Shown here in pieces: positions 1 through 10,300 of a DNA stretch of 64,000 nucleotides. The translations under genes and the position numbers were made by a program. Origin of the DNA: Thioploca ingrica (GTDB taxonomy: Bacteria; Pseudomonadota; Gammaproteobacteria; Beggiatoales; Beggiatoaceae). Position 1 is the first letter of the stretch. Each line of letters begins with the position of its first letter. Under the pieces are notes generated by a model. The model was not told the origin of the DNA. It did no database searches and worked only from the letters and a program-made list of their open reading frames with translations. The DNA is taken from positions 1,736,001 through 1,800,000 of the forward strand of contig AP014633.1 in the NCBI GenBank assembly GCA_000828835.1. The letters are read 5' to 3'.

Positions 1-1236
1 TATTCTGGCGCGGAAGCTAAAGCTTTGCTCGATACTCACCCAGATACTGCCGTTATTTTTCTCGATGTGGTTATGGAAGAAAATGATTCCGGTTTACAGG
101 TCGTCAAATACATTCGTCAAACCCAGAAGAATAATTTGGTGCGAATTATTCTCCGTACCGGTCAACCCGGACAAGCTCCAGAACAATCCGTTATCGTTAA
201 CTACGACATCAATGATTACAAACTCAAAGTAGAACTGACTCAACAGCGGTTGTTTGTCAGCATGGTTGCGGGTCTCCGTTCTTATTATGACTTATTAAGA
301 ATTGAACTGAATAAAATCGTTTTAAAACAGTTAAATGAACAATTGCGCCAAAGACTTCTTGAACGTCAGCAAGCCGAACTGGAACTCAAGGAACTCAATG
401 CCAAACTGATTGAGTTCAATCAAGCTTATGAACGTTTTGTCCCGAGCGAACTTCTAGGATTACTCAATAAAAAAAGTATCATTGACATTCAATTAGGTGA
501 TCAAATTGAAAAGGAGATGACGGTATTATTTGCGGATATTCGTGGCTTTACCACTTTATCAGAGGGAATGACACCACAAGAGAACTTTAACTTTATCAAT
601 AGTTATCTCAGCCAAATGGCACCGATTATTAAGCAATATCATGGTATTATTGATAAATATATTGGTGATGCTATCATGGCACTGTTTCCTAACAATGCGG
701 ACGAAGCTATGCAAGCCTCGATTGAGATGTTAAAAACCCTGGTTCGCTACAATCAAGGTCGGAAAAGAGCGGGTTATCAACCCGTTAAAATTGGCATTGG
801 AGTGAACACCGGGGCATTGATGTTAGGAACATTGGGTTATCAAAATCGAATGGATGGAACGGTGATTTCCGACGCCGTTAATTTGGCTTCTCGCCTCGAA
901 GGGATGACCAAGATGTATGGTTCAAACTTATTAATTTCAGGAAATACCTATTCTTGTTTAAATGATACCTCACAATACGTCATTCGAATGTTAGATACCG
1001 TCATGGTCAGAGGTAAATCCAAACCCATAACGGTTTATGAAGTTTTTGACGGTGAAGATCCGGCGATTATTGAATTAAAAATGCAAACTTTAATCGATTT
1101 TGAACAGGGATTAGCCCATTTTTTTCAAAAAGAATTTACTCAAGCAATGAGTTATTTCAAGTCTATTTTACAAGTTAATCCCCAAGATAAAGCAGCACAA
1201 ATTTATTTAACCCGTTGCGAAAGATTTTCACAATAA
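1..1236 (+). CDS. Response regulator fused to class III adenylate/guanylate cyclase (5' end outside window)
   Basis: The reading frame is open from base 1, so the start lies outside the window. The first ~105 residues are a receiver-like domain: the likely phospho-acceptor Asp is in IFLDVVMEE (nt 64-66), and the stretch RIILRTGQPGQAPE...YDINDYK is typical of response regulators followed by DUF3369-like sequence. A coiled-coil linker (about nt 300-430) leads into a class III nucleotide cyclase catalytic domain. Its two metal-binding Asp are in LFADIRGFTTLSEG and KYIGDAIMALFP, and the transition-state Asn/Arg are in DAVNLASRLEG. The Lys before IGDA and the Thr in DGTVISDAVN fit ATP rather than GTP use, though this is inference. 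The last ~50 residues look like a single TPR. A soluble two-component output that makes cAMP is the likely role; no partner kinase is in view. Confidence 0.9.
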   Translation, partial: YSGAEAKALLDTHPDTAVIFLDVVMEENDSGLQVVKYIRQTQKNNLVRIILRTGQPGQAPEQSVIVNYDINDYKLKVELTQQRLFVSMVAGLRSYYDLLRIELNKIVLKQLNEQLRQRLLERQQAELELKELNAKLIEFNQAYERFVPSELLGLLNKKSIIDIQLGDQIEKEMTVLFADIRGFTTLSEGMTPQENFNFINSYLSQMAPIIKQYHGIIDKYIGDAIMALFPNNADEAMQASIEMLKTLVRYNQGRKRAGYQPVKIGIGVNTGALMLGTLGYQNRMDGTVISDAVNLASRLEGMTKMYGSNLLISGNTYSCLNDTSQYVIRMLDTVMVRGKSKPITVYEVFDGEDPAIIELKMQTLIDFEQGLAHFFQKEFTQAMSYFKSILQVNPQDKAAQIYLTRCERFSQ

Positions 1237-1447
1237 CCCTAAAAGGATTATACTCTTAACCAGTCCACGTAGGGTGGGTTACGCTGTCAAAGGGGGGAAG
1301 ATTATGGCTAAATTTAATGACATGGTCCTACCAGTGCTAATGTCGTCCAGAGCTCATTGCTTACGTGGGGTTACTGCCATTAAATTAAGATCTCCTTGTC
1401 ATTCTCACAACAGTGACAATCCACTTGCTGAAAAGCGGGCGATAATT

Positions 1448-1789
1448 CTATTTTTTAAAAATAAAATACACTGCACCTAATAAACAAAAGCCAGCCCATA
1501 AATAATTTATGGAAATTTTCTCTTTCATATAAAACAGCGAGAAGGGCAAAAACACACTCAAGGTGATGACTTCCTGAATAATTTTCAACTGACCCAAAGA
1601 AAGCACGGTATGACCTATTCGATTAGCCGGTACCTGAATGAGATATTCAAAAAAAGCAATTCCCCAACTCACCATAGCAGCGATAAGCCAAGGTTTATCA
1701 TTCAAATTTTTCAGATGGGCATACCAAGCAAAGGTCATAAAAACATTACTGAAAATTAATCCAATAACGAGAAATAGGATGTGTTTCAT
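1448..1789 (-). CDS. DUF486 family small membrane protein (DMT-like)
   Basis: A 113-residue protein with four hydrophobic segments, matching the DUF486 family in length and pattern (MKHILFLVIGLIFSNVFMTF at the N terminus, SWGIAFFEYLIQVPANRIG in the middle, and a C-terminal LWAGFCLLGAVYFIFKK). The family resembles half-size members of the drug/metabolite transporter superfamily and presumably works as an oligomer in the inner membrane; the substrate is unknown. It stands alone, convergent with the cyclase gene upstream. The gap between the two (1237-1447) holds no gene I can support, only a short stretch related to a repeat also seen near 59.5 kb. Confidence 0.8.
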   Translation of the reverse strand: MKHILFLVIGLIFSNVFMTFAWYAHLKNLNDKPWLIAAMVSWGIAFFEYLIQVPANRIGHTVLSLGQLKIIQEVITLSVFLPFSLFYMKEKISINYLWAGFCLLGAVYFIFKK

Positions 1790-1852
1790 AACGGGAATTC
1801 AATATAACTACCTAATTTAAAATATATAAAAATTAACTCAACTTGACATAAA

Positions 1853-2344
1853 TTAATCAACTAACTGGCGCAACTGTTTAGGTCTGAGCATCCAATTTAA
1901 GATAGCTTGACCCATTTCTATCTGATTAGGAAATTCCAGTGAACAAATAGCGCCTTTTTTCAAAGGCATCCACTGACCGGCTTGTTCCGTTAATAGCCAA
2001 CTCGCCAACTGTCCTAAACTGGGTTCATGTCCTACTAAAGCAATAATCGGTGCTATTTGAACCTGTTGTTGTAAATAAGTGAGGATCGCTGTCATTGAAT
2101 GACCGGGCGCTAGGGGATGTAAAATTTCCAGCGGCACTTCCGAATAAACTTGGGCAATTATCTCCGCCGTTTGTTGGGCACGAAGAAGAGAACTATGGGC
2201 GATGCGATCGATTTGGGGTACAATTTGTTTTAACCCTTGGGCATTTTCCCACATATCGGCTTTGCCTTTTGAGCTTAGCGGACGCAATTCATCGGTTTTA
2301 GCCTGATTTTCAGCATCAGCGTGACGGATGATTAAAACTTGCAT
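1853..2344 (-). CDS. sixA: Phosphohistidine phosphatase SixA
   Basis: A 163-residue histidine phosphatase superfamily protein. The RHA signature (VLIIRHADAEN) lies at the very N terminus, which is where SixA has it, and the second catalytic His is in ALVGHEPSLGQL. SixA removes phosphate from His-phosphorylated phosphotransfer proteins in the cytoplasm. I place the start at 2344 rather than at the longer 2386 start: a GAGGT ribosome-binding site sits 11-12 bases before ATG 2344, and the family begins directly with the MxxxIIRHA strand. It lies 45 bases downstream of the exonuclease III gene on the same strand, so the two may be co-transcribed. Confidence 0.9.
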   Translation of the reverse strand: MQVLIIRHADAENQAKTDELRPLSSKGKADMWENAQGLKQIVPQIDRIAHSSLLRAQQTAEIIAQVYSEVPLEILHPLAPGHSMTAILTYLQQQVQIAPIIALVGHEPSLGQLASWLLTEQAGQWMPLKKGAICSLEFPNQIEMGQAILNWMLRPKQLRQLVD

Positions 2345-2388
2345 AAAGTGATTTACCTCATAATCTAAATAAAATAGAGCCATCATTG

Positions 2389-3165
2389 TTAAATTGACAG
2401 ATCAAATGTCGCTATGACCGGCGCATGATCCGACGGACGCGGTAACCGCCGTAAATTAATATCAATAAGACAAGTTGTACAAGTGGTAGCCAACGCCTGA
2501 CTGGTTAAAATCAAGTCAATGCGAACCCCATGGTTACGTTGAAAAGCGCGAGTACGATAATCCCACCAACTAAAGATTTGGGGTGGTTGTTCAAATAAAC
2601 GAAAAGAGTCGTATAATCCCAGCGCGAGTAATTTTTGCAAAGCTTCCCGTTCTGGTTTGCTCACCATAATGCCACCTTGCCACGCCTCAGGATCATGAAG
2701 ATCGCTATCCTCCGGTGCAATGTTAAAATCACCTAAGACAATTAAATAAGCATATTGTTTTAGACTCTCCTGGACATAATATTGTAGGTGTTGTAACCAA
2801 TTCAACTTATATTGATACTTATCAGAATCAACCTCTGCGCCATTCGGTATATATAAGTTAAGAATGCGTAAGTGATGATAAGTTGCGCCCAGTAATCGGC
2901 GGGGTGAATCAACCCAATTAGGAAAATCGGTAATGATTTCTTGACCCACAATCCGACTCAGCAAAGCGACGCCATTATAGGACTTTTGTCCGGAAAAAAT
3001 CGCATGATAACCCGCTGCTTGTATCGCTTCCCCGGGAAATTGTTCATCGGTTATTTTAGTTTCTTGCAAAGCAACAATATCCGGGGTGGTACGGGTTAAC
3101 CAATCTAACAATTGAGGTAAGCGAACCCGTAAAGAATTAACGTTCCAAGTGGCTATTTTAAGCAT
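2389..3165 (-). CDS. xthA: Exodeoxyribonuclease III (AP endonuclease)
   Basis: A 258-residue member of the exonuclease/endonuclease/phosphatase fold; E. coli Xth is 268 residues. Visible catalytic motifs in order: WNVNSLR near residue 7, LQETK with the metal-binding Glu near residue 36, YNGVALLSR, LNLYIPNG, LGDFNIAPEDSD with the catalytic Asp/Asn pair, RIDLILTS, and the C-terminal SDHAPV with the catalytic Asp-His. It acts in base excision repair, cutting at abasic sites and degrading 3' ends of duplex DNA. The start ATG 3165 gives the canonical MLKIATWNVNS N terminus. It is divergent from the M16 peptidase operon, with 51 bases between the two starts, so both promoters must lie there. Confidence 0.96.
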   Translation of the reverse strand: MLKIATWNVNSLRVRLPQLLDWLTRTTPDIVALQETKITDEQFPGEAIQAAGYHAIFSGQKSYNGVALLSRIVGQEIITDFPNWVDSPRRLLGATYHHLRILNLYIPNGAEVDSDKYQYKLNWLQHLQYYVQESLKQYAYLIVLGDFNIAPEDSDLHDPEAWQGGIMVSKPEREALQKLLALGLYDSFRLFEQPPQIFSWWDYRTRAFQRNHGVRIDLILTSQALATTCTTCLIDINLRRLPRPSDHAPVIATFDLSI

Positions 3166-3216
3166 ATGACTTCTTTATTTAATTAGGAATAGCAATAACA
3201 AAGGAGAAATTAATCC

Positions 3217-4608
3217 ATGTTTTATAATAAATTACTTCCCCTGGTTATGGTAGGCGGGTGGTGTCTCTACTCGACTACCTTGCAAGCCAATGGTGAAGTT
3301 CAAGAATTTACTTTAGATAATGGCTTAAAATTAATCGTTAAAGCCGATCATCGTGCTCCCGTGGTGGTGAGTCAAATTTGGTATAAAGTCGGCAGTAGTT
3401 ACGAATCAGAAGGCAAAACCGGTTTATCACACCTGTTAGAACACATGATGTTTAAAGGCACTCAAAAGTATCCCGCCGGGGAATTTTCTCACATTATGGC
3501 TAGGCAAGGTGCGAGCGAAAATGCTTTTACTCATACTGATTTTACCAGTTACTTTCAAACCTTGGAAAAAAGCCGCTTACCGATTAGTTTTGAACTGGAA
3601 GCCGATCGGATGCGTTATTTAATGTTGAATGATCAAGCCTTTGCTAAAGAAAAACAAGTGGTTTTAGAAGAACGGCGGTCGCGGGTAGAAGATAAACCGA
3701 TCAGTTTGATGTTGGAACAATTCCAAGCAACGGCTTATCAAACCAGTCCCTACCACAACCCGATTATTGGTTGGATGAGTGATATTGAAAATTGCACCTT
3801 AGCTGATTTACAAACTTGGTATCAACGTTGGTATGCACCGAATAATGCCACGGTGGTGGTGGTCGGTGATGTTGACGCCCAAGCCGTTTTTAAACTCGCG
3901 CAACAGTATTTTGGTTCATTAAAACCCAGTCAAATCACACCACCGCCCAGCCGTCCGGAAACTGAGCAATGGGGCATTAAACGCATTATTGTCGCCCGTC
4001 CCGCTAAATTACCTTATCTGGCAATGGGCTATAAAACCCCGGCTTTGACCACTTTAGCGCAGTCAGATCAATGGGAAGCGTATGCTTTAGAAGTTTTATC
4101 CTACATTCTGGATGGCGGTAATAGTGCCCGTTTGGCGAAATATTTAGTGCGTGGTAACCAAATAGCAACTTCTACCAGTGTCGATTATGACCTTTATAGT
4201 CGCTTAACCACGTTATTTTCCCTATCCGGTATTCCCACTGAAAAACATACCGTTGCTGAATTAGAAACCGCTTTACGGGAACAAATTCAACAACTACAAA
4301 CTACCTTAGTCACTCAAACTGAATTAGATCGCATTAAAATCCGGTTACAAGCAGAAGAAGTTTATAAACGCGATTCCTCATTTTACCAAGGAATGCAAAT
4401 CGGTATGCTTACCACAGTCGGATTGGATTGGCGATTACTTGATCAATATTTAGATCGGATTAAAGCCATTACCCCTGAACAAATTCAACAAGTGGCTAAA
4501 AAATACTTGCTAGATAAAAACTTAACCGTTGCGGTTTTAGAACCTCAACCGTTGGCAAACAATGCCCCGATAGATGATACTCAACCAACGACAGGAGTTA
4601 TTCGTTAA
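3217..4608 (+). CDS. M16 family zinc metalloprotease, catalytic subunit
   Basis: A 463-residue secreted peptidase of the pitrilysin/processing-peptidase family. An N-terminal signal peptide (about residues 1-24, ending LQA) sends it to the periplasm. The inverted zinc motif HLLEH is at residues 72-76, and the third ligand is a Glu in VVLEERRSR at about 151-152, the usual ~75-residue spacing. The C-terminal half is the second M16 domain. Start ATG 3217 is preceded by AAAGGAGA. The next gene begins one base after this stop and encodes a partner without zinc ligands, so the two probably form an alpha-beta heterodimer that degrades peptides or misfolded proteins in the envelope. Confidence 0.93.
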   Translation: MFYNKLLPLVMVGGWCLYSTTLQANGEVQEFTLDNGLKLIVKADHRAPVVVSQIWYKVGSSYESEGKTGLSHLLEHMMFKGTQKYPAGEFSHIMARQGASENAFTHTDFTSYFQTLEKSRLPISFELEADRMRYLMLNDQAFAKEKQVVLEERRSRVEDKPISLMLEQFQATAYQTSPYHNPIIGWMSDIENCTLADLQTWYQRWYAPNNATVVVVGDVDAQAVFKLAQQYFGSLKPSQITPPPSRPETEQWGIKRIIVARPAKLPYLAMGYKTPALTTLAQSDQWEAYALEVLSYILDGGNSARLAKYLVRGNQIATSTSVDYDLYSRLTTLFSLSGIPTEKHTVAELETALREQIQQLQTTLVTQTELDRIKIRLQAEEVYKRDSSFYQGMQIGMLTTVGLDWRLLDQYLDRIKAITPEQIQQVAKKYLLDKNLTVAVLEPQPLANNAPIDDTQPTTGVIR

Positions 4609-4609
4609 T

Positions 4610-5947
4610 ATGAAAACTGGGTTTGTAAATTTATTGATTTTGTTAATTTTATTGGGATTAAGCGGCGAACGTTCTAGCTGGGCAATCCCCACGATTCAAT
4701 CCTGGCAAACCGATAATGGTGTACCGGTTTATTTTGTGCCGGCACCTGAATTACCTATGGTTGATGTGGAAGTCGTCTTTGACGCCGGGAGTGCCCGAGA
4801 TGGCGATAAACCCGGTCTCGCTACGCTAACCAACAGTTTACTCAATGAAGGCGCGGGTGGACACTCTGCCGATCAAATTGCCGAACAGTTTGATAACTTA
4901 GGTGCTCAAGTCAGCTATTCAGTTGATCGTGATATGGCAACCATCAGTTTGCGCAGTCTGACCGATACGAAATTGTTACAACCCGCGTTGGAAATGTTAG
5001 CCGTATTAATTACCCAACCCGATTTTGAGGCGAGCACTTTTGAACGCGTTCGTCAACAAACTTTAGCCGGTTTAAAATATCAACAACAATCTCCCGATAC
5101 GATTGCGGAACAAGCATTTTATCAAGCGGTTTTTGCTGAGCATCCTTATGCCACCTTAGCGGATGGAACTCCAGAAAGTGTAGCTAAATTAACTCGAGAA
5201 GATTTAAAAGCGTTTCACACCCGTTATTATGTCGCTAGCAACGCCCTCGTCGCTATCACCGGTGCCTTAGAACGAACCGCAGCAGAACAATTGGCTAATA
5301 CGTTGGTTAAGCAACTCGTTAAAGGTGACAAAGCACCCGCTTTACCTCCCGTTAAACCGCTGGCTGAGGCGAAAACGCTTCACTTGGATCACCCGTCTAC
5401 TCAAACGCACCTGATTATCGGTCAACCCGGTACCGCGCGGAAAGATCCGGATTACTTTACTTTGTATGTGGGTAACTACATTCTAGGAGACAATGGACTC
5501 GTTTCTCGATTAGCCAAAGCCGTTCGTGAAGAACGAGGACTGGCTTATAGTGTTTATAGTTATTTTTTACCACTGAGAGAAACCGGACCATTTGTCGCTA
5601 GCTTAGAAACTCGCAATGATCAAGCACAACAAGCCTTGCAAGTGGTACAAAGCACCTTACGTGATTTTGTTGAATTTGGTCCGTCAACAACCGAACTTGA
5701 AGAAGCTAAACAAGGCATTACCGGTAGTTTTCCCTTACGCATTAAAAGTAATAGCAATATTATTGGTTATTTATCAGTAATTGGTTTTTATCAGCTCCCT
5801 TTAGATTATTTACAGACTTTCAACCAAAAAATCGAGGCGGTTACTTTAGAAAATATCAAAGCAGTCTTTCAGCGACGCTTACAGTTAGATAAATTGGTAA
5901 CGGTTATGGTGGGTGGCAATCCACAAAATCCAGAAGAAAATCGCTAG
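4610..5947 (+). CDS. M16 family peptidase homologue, non-catalytic subunit
   Basis: A 445-residue M16 protein with a signal peptide (MKTGFVNLLILLILLGLSGE...). The place where HxxEH should be reads TLTNSLLNEGAGG, so the zinc site is lost. The C-terminal half keeps the substrate-binding Arg/Tyr signature (REERGLAYSVYSYF). In known bacterial M16B pairs one chain carries the zinc site and the other the R/Y motif, so this should be the partner of the upstream gene. The chosen ATG at 4610 has an AGGAG about 12 bases upstream inside the previous gene and gives a clean signal peptide. An in-frame ATG at 4574 would overlap the upstream gene and spoil it. Confidence 0.92.
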   Translation: MKTGFVNLLILLILLGLSGERSSWAIPTIQSWQTDNGVPVYFVPAPELPMVDVEVVFDAGSARDGDKPGLATLTNSLLNEGAGGHSADQIAEQFDNLGAQVSYSVDRDMATISLRSLTDTKLLQPALEMLAVLITQPDFEASTFERVRQQTLAGLKYQQQSPDTIAEQAFYQAVFAEHPYATLADGTPESVAKLTREDLKAFHTRYYVASNALVAITGALERTAAEQLANTLVKQLVKGDKAPALPPVKPLAEAKTLHLDHPSTQTHLIIGQPGTARKDPDYFTLYVGNYILGDNGLVSRLAKAVREERGLAYSVYSYFLPLRETGPFVASLETRNDQAQQALQVVQSTLRDFVEFGPSTTELEEAKQGITGSFPLRIKSNSNIIGYLSVIGFYQLPLDYLQTFNQKIEAVTLENIKAVFQRRLQLDKLVTVMVGGNPQNPEENR

Positions 5948-5955
5948 GAGGAAGT

Positions 5956-5987
5956 GGCGGGTTACGCTGCGCTAACCCGCCCTACGT
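5956..5987. repeat. REP-like intergenic palindrome (GGCGGGTTA ... TAACCCGCC)
   Basis: Perfect 9-base arms at 5956-5964 and 5973-5981 around an 8-base loop (CGCTGCGC), followed by CTACGTG. It sits between the M16 operon and convergent comF. It belongs to the same structural family as elements near 37.2, 37.3, 42.3, 42.4, 46.6, 53.3 and 59.4 kb: a GTAGG-type edge, a GC-rich arm ending TTA, and a GCG-containing loop. There is no T-tract, so an intrinsic terminator is less likely than a dispersed repeat. Confidence 0.75.
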
Positions 5988-6022
5988 GAGCTAATCCTAC
6001 CCAAATTGGTTTGACTATCAAC

Positions 6023-6739
6023 TTATCGACGCGCACAACACCAAATATCAACTCGCTTGATACCAGCTTCTTTAAAAATACCAGCTAATTCAGCAACAGT
6101 CGACCCGGTGGTCATCACATCATCAATCAAGGCAATATGTTGCCAATCGGGAGCCAGTTTGATTATCTTAAATGCGCCTTTAACATTGGTTTGACGCTGT
6201 TTACCCGACAGGCTGGTTTGTGGAAGCGTATTTCTGATTCGCTTACAAGCTTGAAAGGCGATGGGAATGCCAGTGTGTTTGGCGATAACTTTAGCCAGTT
6301 CTAGTGATTGATTATAACCACGTTGACGTAATCGGCTGAGATGAAGTGGTACTGGAATTAATATTTGTGGACGCGGTTGAATAATGAGTCGTTGTCCCAT
6401 TAATTCACCTAAGAACTTCAATATAACCAGATTTTGCTGAAATTTAGCTGCTATAATTAATTGACCGACTGGGTAAGTATAAGAAAAAATGGTTTGGGTA
6501 TGAGTATAAGGCGGTGGTTGTGACTGGCATTCATCACAGAGCGCTACTTCCGACCAGGGTTTAGCGCAACAGCTACACCGAGTGACTTGATTAGGTAGAT
6601 CAGCTAAACAGGGAGCACAAAGAGGTTGAATACTAGTATCCCCGCACAGAAAACAACTTTGTGGTAATAATTGCTGGTTAAGTTGGCTAAACCAATCAAT
6701 AAGTTGTACTAACCCGATTTTCTTAAAATTGAATTCCAT
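6023..6739 (-). CDS. comF: ComF family phosphoribosyltransferase-like protein
   Basis: A 238-residue ComF/GntX-type protein. The N terminus has a zinc-ribbon-like set of Cys pairs (CFLCG, CAPC, CSCC, CDEC, about residues 29-75). The C-terminal half is a type I phosphoribosyltransferase fold with the PRPP-binding loop IALIDDVMTTGSTVAEL near residue 205. Family members are needed for DNA uptake or for use of DNA as a nutrient, and may bind DNA intermediates; the exact reaction is unsettled. It is monocistronic and convergent with the M16 pair. The 209 bases upstream contain an AT-rich stretch and a small CGCGCTGCGCG palindrome near 6783, but no gene. Confidence 0.9.
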   Translation of the reverse strand: MEFNFKKIGLVQLIDWFSQLNQQLLPQSCFLCGDTSIQPLCAPCLADLPNQVTRCSCCAKPWSEVALCDECQSQPPPYTHTQTIFSYTYPVGQLIIAAKFQQNLVILKFLGELMGQRLIIQPRPQILIPVPLHLSRLRQRGYNQSLELAKVIAKHTGIPIAFQACKRIRNTLPQTSLSGKQRQTNVKGAFKIIKLAPDWQHIALIDDVMTTGSTVAELAGIFKEAGIKRVDIWCCARR

Positions 6740-6948
6740 TGATAGTCCAACGAAGTCGTAGTGGTGTTTGTGTATGCAAATACGCGCTGCGCGACTTTAT
6801 TTCATAACTAATTGATTATAAATTATACACGGTATGAAGCGAGTTAGATTTAATTATTCAATATCAAATTGTGATAAAAAGTTGCACACGGCGTTAACCG
6901 GCGTTAAATTAGATGCTTAACTGTAATTGGGACAAATAGGAAACCAAA

Positions 6949-7332
6949 ATGATGATGTGGAAATACGTCCTTGCATGGATACCGATGGTTTTTATTGCCA
7001 TTGCCAATGGTGCACTTCGCGAAGTTTGGTATAAAAAACACTGCAGCGAACTTCGAGCACATCAGCTTTCTACCGTTTCCGGTATTTTGTTGTTAGGGAT
7101 ATATATGTGGGTCATTATTCGCGTCTGGCAACCGACATCAGCTAAACATGCACTCAGCATTGGCTTAATGTGGCTTACCTTGACGGTCGCATTTGAGTTT
7201 TTGTTCGGTTATTATGTTAGAGGTCTGCCATTGAATAGTCTTCTTCATGACTACAACCTTTTGGCTGGGCGAGTTTGGATATTGGTTTTAGTTTGGGTTA
7301 CGCTAGCACCTTATCTATTTTTTCTCTGGTAG
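6949..7332 (+). CDS. Conserved hypothetical four-helix membrane protein
   Basis: 127 residues with four predicted membrane helices (about 5-22, 42-62, 70-90, 104-126). Conserved-looking polar loops include NGALREVWYKK after helix 1 and EFLFGYYVRGLPLNSLLHDYNLLAGRVW between helices 3 and 4, a pattern I have seen annotated only as hypothetical membrane protein. I do not assign a function. The start ATG 6949 lies in a run ATGATGTGG; the ATG at 6952 is equally possible. It is convergent with the mechanosensitive channel gene, only 13 bases away. Confidence 0.65.
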   Translation: MMMWKYVLAWIPMVFIAIANGALREVWYKKHCSELRAHQLSTVSGILLLGIYMWVIIRVWQPTSAKHALSIGLMWLTLTVAFEFLFGYYVRGLPLNSLLHDYNLLAGRVWILVLVWVTLAPYLFFLW

Positions 7333-7345
7333 TAGGCTTAAGGTA

Positions 7346-10300
7346 TTAATCGGTAATGGCTGGCGGGAAAGATCTAATATGCAGATCGTATTGCGGGCAA
7401 GGTAGAGTGATACCCGTTTGTTTGAAATGATCCCAAATTTTAAATAAGACTTCAGATTTGGTTTTCCAAAAACCCAGACCATCCATATTAATATAATAAT
7501 CAATGCGGAAATTAATGGCAAAATCACTAAATTCTGCTAAAAAAATGGCCGGCTCTGGTTCTAGAAGAATTTCTGGTATTTCTTGTAATACTTGTTGAAG
7601 AATTTGCCTAACTCGGTGTGGATCATTATTGTAACTCACATTGATATTTAAAGTAGTCCGAATAACGGAGCTACTGTGAGTCCAATTCGTAAAAGTTTGT
7701 GAAATCAGTTCTGAGTTAGGAACAATGATTTCTTTGTAATTCCAATGTCGAATAGTCAGTGAGCGGATTCCAATTTTAGTTACCTTACCTTCATAGTTAT
7801 CTCCAATCGTCACAATGTCACCTAAACGGAGGGGACGTTCGACCAGTAATAATAAACCACTGATAAAATTATTCGCGATATTTTGTAACCCAAACCCGAT
7901 ACCAATGCCCAGTGCCCCTGCGAATACCATTAAAGTCGTTAAGTCAAAGCCAATAACTCGTAAGGTGATCAGTAAACCCAGTAAAATAACCGTATATTGA
8001 GTTAAAACTGATAAACTATGCCTAATGCCGAGATCACCGATATTTAAGTAAATCCATTGATAAGTAATTTGACGAACCCAACTGCCAAACCAAAATAGGA
8101 TCCAAACTGCTAATAGCGCGAGCAGAACATCAGCGATGGTCAATGGATTACCACTTAACTGACCGATTTGGTAAGCAAATAAATTTTCTAAGCTTTCTTT
8201 GACGGCAATATCTTTAACGACATCTGCATACCAACCATTCAACCAGAAAAAGCTCATCACGGCTAGTCCAATTAAAGCAATTCCTAATAGTTTCTGGATG
8301 AGGGGAATAATATCCTGAGTCCATAATAAACCATAATCACTCTGTTTCAGGGCAAAGTTTTTGGCAAAGGTAATCATATCGGCTAGTAAGCCTTCGGCAA
8401 TCAACCAACCGGTGAGCACGATGAGAAACAGGCTCATTTGTTTGGCAATACTCCACCCTAAATTGATGTAGCCAATCAGTCCTAATAAAGCTACTGCTAG
8501 CAAAGCCAAAGGTAATAACAAACTAACTAAGCGATAAGCCCATAACCAGTAACTCTTTAATAACGGTTTTAATAACACCAACAAGGTGTTACGAATATAC
8601 ATGATCGGCACAACAGTTAAAGATAATAACAACATAAACAAAGTATCTATCAAATCTCGAACCGCCAAAGAAACGCCTAAGAGATGACCGAGAATGGTGA
8701 GAACCACTAAAAAGCCGGTAAAAATCAACGTCCATTGGAGTTGCCGATAAAGTTTGAGCCGACGTTCTGGGGAGAGTTGGTTATTATTGGAGAGGAGTAA
8801 CCAAGCTAAATTTAACGGTAACTTGATGCCCAGCCAAATGAGTACCAAGGTTAAACTTAATAAAATACTGGTTTTATCGAGTTGATTGCTGGCTATCAAC
8901 AGTAAAAATAGGCTGGTAATAGCGATTCCAAGGGCATTTTTTTGTAGCAGTTGTAATCCTATCAATAACTGATTAGCTAAAAAACCGCGTTTGGAGATTT
9001 CGGTCCATGAATTCAAAAAGGCAGTAAGGCGCTGATACAACCACCATCCTATTCCCAACCCCATTGCAATCGCTAGACTAATAATCGCGAGTACTAAATA
9101 GCTTAGATGTTGAAATCCTTGTTTAAAACTAGATAAAGTGAGTTGCATTTGCTGGACAAATAAAGTCGGTATCTTACTCAGATCTTTAACCAAAATTTGC
9201 CATTCTGAGGGACTGGTTGGCCAACTTCGCCGCTGTAATAATAATTGACGTTGATTTTCCTTATAAGCATTTTCTAATTGGAATGTCACGGTCTTTATCG
9301 GTTGCTGTAAAGCCAATAATTGCTGCGAACGTTGACGCACAGTTTCAATAACTTTATCGAGTAGTTGTTCTGCCTGCTGTTGATATTCCAACTCTTGATC
9401 AGTCAAATTTTTGCCTTGTTTTCTGATGACTTCGCGTTTTTGTTGCAAAATGTCGATTTTATTAGTCAGTAGTTGCGCTAAAGTAGTGACTTCTCGCTTT
9501 AAAGTTTGTGCTTTTCGCAAAATATCTGGAGAAATTTCTTCTGCCTCTTGTTTCAAGAGTTTATTGATTTGCTCAAATTGATCTTGAAGATAGGCCAATT
9601 TGACTTCATACTGTTGCGCTTGTTCATTCGCTTCAGTAATTTGGACTTCTAATAAATAACGCAGTGCCGGCGAATCTGTTTCCGATAAAGCTTCTAATTG
9701 TTCACGTAATTCTGCACTCCGAGCAAGGTAGTATTGTTGTTGCTGTTGAATTTGGCTATCCAAATCTTGTTTTTGCCGTTTTTGATAAAGCATTTCCACT
9801 TTTCCATGCCAATCAGTGGCTAATTTTAAGCGGTTTTCAGCTAAATCAGTACGCATCGTTTTAGTCATTTCCAGATGTTGTTCTTCTAATTTCTGAGCAT
9901 TCGTTTGCAATTGAATATCATTTTCTAATTCCCAGATCAGGATTTCTTTTATAGCTAATTGAATGCGTTCATTATCTAATTCTGGGGTAGATTTTTTTAA
10001 CAACATTAATTTTTCTTGTTGTTCTTTAATACTTTTACTTTGTCTAACTAAATTTTCTTCCGTACTTTTTGATTCTAAACGTAAATTTTCTAGTTCAACT
10101 TCGGCTGATTTTCTTTCTAAAGCGGCGGTGGTTAAAATCTCTGCCAACCGTTCGGTACTGACTTGTCCGGTTTCCAAGCGGGCGAGTTGGCTTGGTAATT
10201 CTTGTTGTTTAGTCATTAAGGCTTGACGACGTTGTTCCAAAGCCGTTCGCATTTCTTGCAAAACTTGTTGACGTTTTTCCAGTAAATTTTGTTGGTAAGC

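Noticed and set aside
1274..1480. 68-residue plus-strand open frame
   Set aside because: Its sequence is not protein-like, it starts inside repeat-type DNA and overlaps the end of the DUF486 gene; no ribosome-binding site.
5956..5987. Intrinsic terminator for the M16 operon and comF
   Set aside because: The hairpin is strong but has no T-run on either side; better explained as a dispersed palindrome, though it could still stop transcription.
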